In this document: one piece after another, positions 6,198-9,151 of the stretch
Numbering within the stretch: position 1 is the stretch's first letter
Layout of the letters: the number at the start of each line of letters is the position of its first letter
Source: an uncultured Clostridia bacterium
GTDB lineage: Bacteria; Bacillota; Clostridia; TANB77; CAG-508
Direction of reading: 5' to 3'
Assembly (NCBI GenBank): GCA_947629965.1
Contig: CANRFS010000053.1
Location: 1-9,151 of the forward strand
DNA: 9,151 nucleotides
Translations under genes and position numbers: made by a program
The notes under the pieces: model-generated
The model's database searches: none
The model's input: the letters and a program-made list of their open reading frames with translations, nothing else
Told to the model about the DNA's origin: nothing

Positions 6198-6226
6198 ATT
6201 ATATCGTATAATTAAATAATTGTCAA
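6198..6226 (-). promoter_or_regulatory. Perfect-consensus sigma-A promoter for infA-rplQ, overlapping the 3' end of map
   Basis: On the minus strand TTGACA (6221-6226), a 17-nt spacer, and TATAAT (6198-6203). Both hexamers and the spacing are ideal. The -35 is encoded by the codons of map residues L253-T254. The transcript would start near 6191, about 35 nt before infA. It should let the alpha-type genes be made independently of, or in addition to, read-through from secY-adk-map. Confidence 0.88.
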
Positions 6227-6982
6227 GATTTCTGGTTCTTTTTCTGTAATTAAAATTGTATTTTCATAATGAGCTGCCAGACTTCCATCTTCTGTTATAA
6301 TAGTCCAGCCATCATCTAATTGTAAAATATTATGATTTCCCATGATTACCATTGGTTCTATTGCAAGTGTCATACCAGGTTCTAATCTAATTCCTCTTCC
6401 TGCTTTTCCATAGTTTGGAATACCTGGATCCTCGTGCATACTACTTCCAATTCCATGTCCTTGAAATTCTTTTACTACAGAATATCCATTGCTTTCTACA
6501 TAACTTCCTATAGCGTGAGATATATCACCTAATCTATTTCCTTTTTTAGCATATTTTATACCTTCAAAAAATGCTTGCTTAGTAACATCTATTAATCTTT
6601 TTGTTTCTTCTGGTGCATCTCCTACAATATAAGTTCTTGCACAGTCACCATTATATCCATTTTTACATGCTACTAAATCTATGCTTATTATATCTCCTTC
6701 TTTTAAAATAACTCTTTTAGATGGAATACCATGTATAACTTCATCATTTACAGATGCACATATTGAACCTGGAAAATTAGGAACTCCTTTTTCTCCACTT
6801 GGATAGTTTTTTTCTGCTGGGATTCCTCCGCATGCTCTTATAACTGTTTCTGCTATTTTATCTAATTCAAAAGTAGAAACTCCAGGTTTAATTGCCTTTT
6901 CTATTTCTTTTTGAGCAAGGCATGCGACTCTTCCAGCTTCTCTCATTAATTCAATTTCACGTTTTGATTTTATTGTTACCAA
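6212..6982 (-). CDS. map: Methionine aminopeptidase, type I
   Basis: Removes the initiator methionine from new proteins at the ribosome exit. 256 residues from the chosen start. The dinuclear metal ligands are all present: D102, D113, H176, E209, E240, with active-site H84. Motifs: NDEVIHGIP (79-87), ISIDLVACKNGYNGDCA (99-115), GHGIGSSMHEDP (175-186), AIEPM (207-211) and HYENTILIT. The frame stays open further upstream, but those 46 codons lie in the repeat element and resemble nothing. TTG at 6980-6982 gives MVTIKSKREIELMREAG, matches the family N-terminus, and has GGGGGT (6989-6994) six bases upstream. The gene lies after adk as usual. The small KOW-domain gene often found between map and infA in Clostridia is absent. 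Confidence 0.97.
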   Translation of the reverse strand: MVTIKSKREIELMREAGRVACLAQKEIEKAIKPGVSTFELDKIAETVIRACGGIPAEKNYPSGEKGVPNFPGSICASVNDEVIHGIPSKRVILKEGDIISIDLVACKNGYNGDCARTYIVGDAPEETKRLIDVTKQAFFEGIKYAKKGNRLGDISHAIGSYVESNGYSVVKEFQGHGIGSSMHEDPGIPNYGKAGRGIRLEPGMTLAIEPMVIMGNHNILQLDDGWTIITEDGSLAAHYENTILITEKEPEILTII

Positions 6983-6988
6983 TTTATT

Positions 6989-6994
6989 ACCCCC
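6989..6994 (-). promoter_or_regulatory. Ribosome binding site deciding the map start
   Basis: GGGGGT on the minus strand, six bases before TTG (6980-6982). It directly abuts the left terminal repeat of the intergenic element. Confidence 0.6.
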
Positions 6995-7144
6995 ATATAA
7001 ATTGTTGTTTGAGCGTCTGGACGTGAGGAAAAAATTTATTTCGCAGAAATGGGATTTTTTCCTCCGTCCTAGCGAATTGATGACAATGAATCCAAAATCC
7101 AACTTCCAAACACCAAACACATTTAAACAAACAACAATTTATAT
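6995..7144. mobile_element. MITE-like 150-bp element with 17-bp perfect terminal inverted repeats (adk-map gap)
   Basis: The ends 6995-7011 and 7128-7144 are exact reverse complements over 17 bp (ATATAAATTGTTGTTTG). Inside, GGACG plus GAGGAAAAAAT (7019-7035, one-base bulge at 7024) pairs with ATTTTTTCCTC plus CGTCC (7054-7069), capped by ATTTC/GAAAT. The right half carries four CC-containing heptamers (7091-7118). It fills the gap from 2 nt after the adk stop to the map ribosome binding site. It has no coding capacity and no obvious target-site duplication. It may be a non-autonomous transposable element or a dispersed intergenic repeat; mobility is inferred from architecture only. Confidence 0.55.
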
Positions 7145-7146
7145 TA

Positions 7147-7806
7147 TTAACTATTTTTTATATATTCTTCTACTTCTTTTGCAACATCGTAAGATGTTTT
7201 TCCAGCACTATCTCCTGCTTTTGCATCATAAAGTACTCCATCATTTTTATAATGTTCTATTAATTCTTGTGCTGATTTGCTATATACTTTTAATCTGTTT
7301 TCTACAACTTCTGGTTTTTGATCTTCTCTTTGATATAACTCTCCACCACATTTATCGCATATTCCTTCTTGTTTTGGAGGGTTAAATACTACGTTATATA
7401 TTTCACTACATCCTCTGCAACTTCTTCTATTTGCAATTCTTTCTACTATTTCTTCAAATGGAACATCTATGTTTAATGCCATATCAACTTTTGCTCCCAT
7501 TTCATCTAGCATTTTATCAAGACTTTGTGCTTGTACTTCTGTTCTTGGGAATCCATCTAAAACTGCTCCATTTTCTACGTCTTTTTCGTTTAACCTTTCT
7601 TTAAGCATTTTTATTGTAACTTCGTCTGGTACAAGTTCACCTTTGTCCATATATTTTTTTGCTTCTTTTCCTAATTCTGTTTCATTTTTTAAATTTTCTC
7701 TAAATAAGTCTCCTGTTGATATATGTGCTAATTTTAAATCTTCTGCCACTATTTTTCCAACTGTTCCTTTTCCACTTCCTGGTGCGCCTAGTAATACTAT
7801 ATACAT
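7147..7806 (-). CDS. adk: Adenylate kinase, zinc-binding long form
   Basis: Catalyses ATP + AMP = 2 ADP in the cytoplasm. 219 residues, within the family's normal long-form range. P-loop GAPGSGKGT (7-15); AMP-binding region with STGDLFREN (30-38) and DGFPRTEVQAQSL (84-96); the LID carries four zinc cysteines C130, C133, C150 and C153; ENRLKVY (169-175) contributes catalytic arginine contacts. ATG at 7804-7806 has AAGGAG (7814-7819) seven bases upstream. A long hairpin (7824-7856) lies just before that site, and a diverged palindrome fills the rest of the gap to secY. The secY-adk-map order is standard. Confidence 0.98.
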   Translation of the reverse strand: MYIVLLGAPGSGKGTVGKIVAEDLKLAHISTGDLFRENLKNETELGKEAKKYMDKGELVPDEVTIKMLKERLNEKDVENGAVLDGFPRTEVQAQSLDKMLDEMGAKVDMALNIDVPFEEIVERIANRRSCRGCSEIYNVVFNPPKQEGICDKCGGELYQREDQKPEVVENRLKVYSKSAQELIEHYKNDGVLYDAKAGDSAGKTSYDVAKEVEEYIKNS

Positions 7807-7823
7807 TTCTTCTCTCCTTCTCC

Positions 7824-7856
7824 GAATAAATGAAAAACTTCGTTTTTGATTTATTC
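7824..7856. promoter_or_regulatory. Long hairpin just upstream of the adk ribosome binding site
   Basis: GAATAAAT-G-AAAAAC (7824-7838), a 3-nt loop, then GTTTTT-G-ATTTATTC (7842-7856): 14 of 15 positions pair, with one G/G mismatch. On the minus strand it ends four bases before the AAGGAG of adk. It is not a terminator for secY because no T-run follows. It may protect or expose the adk mRNA start. Confidence 0.6.
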
Positions 7857-7880
7857 TAATTATTTATATCTATTTAACAA

Positions 7881-8007
7881 AAAACAAAGTAAAAGTGGTA
7901 TACTTACACACTTTGAATGCAACATAAAATTTGCAAGTATATGTTTATACATTGAAAATTTTATGTTGCTATTCAAAATATGCAATATGCCGCTTTTCGT
8001 TCGTTTT
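7881..8007. repeat. Large diverged palindrome in the secY-adk gap
   Basis: The core arms 7912-7932 and 7956-7977 are reverse complements over 21 bp with one bulged T (7970). The loop region holds a further GTATA/TATAC stem. The symmetry continues outward in diverged form: AAAAGTGGTATA (7891-7902) faces TATGCCGCTTTT (7986-7997), and AAAAC (7881-7885) faces GTTTT (8003-8007). Its outer right end reaches the last bases of secY. No gene seen in this gap. It may be a decayed MITE-like element or an intercistronic RNA structure. Confidence 0.6.
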
Positions 8008-9151
8008 ATTCTAAGAATCCTTTATAATGTCTCATTACTAATCTAGACTCTAATTGTTGAACTGTTTCTAGAGCAACTCCAACTACGATAAGTATTGATG
8101 TTCCTCCAAATGCTATACCTTCTATTCCTATAAACTTCATAAGCATTGGAAGTATTGCTATAATACTTAAGAATATTCCTCCAAATAGAGTTAATTTACT
8201 AATTATACTTGATAAATAGTCTGTTGTTGGCTTTCCTGCTCTAATTCCAGGTACGAATCCACCATTTTTCTTTATATTATTAGATACTTCTGCTGGATTA
8301 AATGTTGCATAAGTATAAAAATAAGTAAATCCTAATATTAGTAATAAGTATACAATTGCATTTGCAACAACATATCCCCACCCAACGTTAGAACTTGATG
8401 TTGCTATTGAAAATTTATATATTGTTGCCCAAAATCCAGTTTGATTTGCAATATTTGCGTTAAACATTTGTATTATCATTGCAGGGAATGTCATGAATGA
8501 TGATGCAAATATTATTGGCATAACTCCTGCCATTGCTAGTTTCAATGGAATATGTGTATTTTGTCCACCATACATTTTTCTTCCTACAACTTTTTTAGCA
8601 TATTGTACAGGAACTCTTCTTTCAGCTTCTTGTACAAATACAACTGCTGCAACTAAAATAATTGCTCCTATTATTATTCCTAATGATATTAATAATCCAG
8701 TTGTTGAAAATTCTCCTCTTATTGCTACACCAGCTTCAGTGTATCCCAATATTGGAAGTATTAAGTTATATATTGTTGTTACAGCTGAAGGAAGTGATGA
8801 TATTATACCTATAAAGATAATTATAGAAATACCATTTCCAATTCCTCTGTTTGTAATTTGTTCTCCAAGCCACATAAGTAGTGCTGTTCCTGCTACTAGT
8901 GATAATACTATTAATGCTCCTGTTGCGAATCCGGGATTTATAAATACACCAAAAGCTGAATATGTACCACTATATGACATATATATACCTATTGCTTCTA
9001 CTAATGCTAAAACCAATGTAAGTATTTTTGTATATCTATTTACTTTTGCCTTTCCTTCTTCTCCACCTTCTTTTATAGCTTTTTCTAAAGAAGGAATTAC
9101 CATTCCTAATAATTGTATAACAATTGATGCTGTAATATATGGGCTTATTGA
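8006..9151 (-). CDS. secY: Protein translocase subunit SecY (5' end cut by window)
   Basis: Channel-forming subunit of the SecYEG translocon in the cytoplasmic membrane. The frame stays open to the window edge, giving 381 residues; roughly 50 N-terminal residues (TM1 and the start of the plug) are missing. It opens inside TM2 with SISPYITASIVIQLLGMVIP, followed by many hydrophobic segments. The cytoplasmic loop with QEAERRVPVQYAKK and the loop VSNNIKKNGGFVPGIRAGKPT, used for SecA and ribosome contact, are intact. It ends ETVQQLESRLVMRHYKGFLE-like, typical of Clostridia. An ATG exists at 9103, but family sequence continues upstream of it, so it is internal. Confidence 0.98.
   Translation of the reverse strand, partial: SISPYITASIVIQLLGMVIPSLEKAIKEGGEEGKAKVNRYTKILTLVLALVEAIGIYMSYSGTYSAFGVFINPGFATGALIVLSLVAGTALLMWLGEQITNRGIGNGISIIIFIGIISSLPSAVTTIYNLILPILGYTEAGVAIRGEFSTTGLLISLGIIIGAIILVAAVVFVQEAERRVPVQYAKKVVGRKMYGGQNTHIPLKLAMAGVMPIIFASSFMTFPAMIIQMFNANIANQTGFWATIYKFSIATSSSNVGWGYVVANAIVYLLLILGFTYFYTYATFNPAEVSNNIKKNGGFVPGIRAGKPTTDYLSSIISKLTLFGGIFLSIIAILPMLMKFIGIEGIAFGGTSILIVVGVALETVQQLESRLVMRHYKGFLE

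Noticed and set aside
6983..7120. 46-codon N-terminal extension of map
   Set aside because: It lies inside the inverted-repeat element, resembles no family sequence, and the TTG at 6980-6982 has a proper ribosome binding site and gives the normal N-terminus.
7857..7911. Possible promoter for adk
   Set aside because: A TATAAA-like -10 exists on the minus strand, but no acceptable -35 at 16-18 nt.

Overview
This window looks like chromosomal DNA of an AT-rich clostridial member of the Bacillota, probably an uncultured gut-type lineage. The evidence is a conserved ribosomal-protein cluster, strong AGGAGG-type ribosome binding sites, frequent TTG starts, zinc-ligand forms of S4, L36 and adenylate kinase, and rpsD placed inside the alpha operon between rpsK and rpoA. 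Every supported gene is on the minus strand, so transcription runs from high to low coordinates.

Region 8006-9151 is secY, cut at its 5' end by the window edge. It is followed by adk (7147-7806) and map (6212-6982). These three are the tail of the spc operon: the protein-export channel, adenylate kinase, and removal of the initiator methionine. Both gaps here are unusually long and hold large inverted repeats: a diverged palindrome between secY and adk, and a 150-bp element with 17-bp perfect terminal inverted repeats between adk and map. A perfect-consensus promoter inside the last codons of map starts the alpha-type block infA, rpmJ (37 codons), rpsM, rpsK, rpsD, rpoA and rplQ, which ends at a clean intrinsic terminator at 2458-2486. 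The rpmJ-rpsM gap is a 234-nt AT-rich leader with nested hairpins. The rpsD-rpoA gap is built of phased heptamers that form a pseudo-palindrome.

Region 1080-2447 is a self-contained accessory unit. It has a perfect-consensus promoter, a hairpin-bearing leader, a prepilin-like surface-protein gene and a terminator. The gene is split by one frameshift. Its last ~150 bp differ sharply from the surroundings: about 51% G+C, with long runs of codons ending in C or T around a YWSSSE...YVRLSTTF framework. This is what the variable region of a diversity-generating retroelement (DGR) target in a C-type-lectin-like domain looks like. No reverse transcriptase or template repeat is present in the window, so the rest of such a system would have to lie elsewhere in the genome. 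This is the most interesting signal in the window.

Region 1-1019 is rlmN, a radical-SAM 23S rRNA/tRNA methyltransferase gene, with its own extended -10 promoter and its 3' end cut by the window edge. Apart from the accessory unit, the window is translation and secretion housekeeping.
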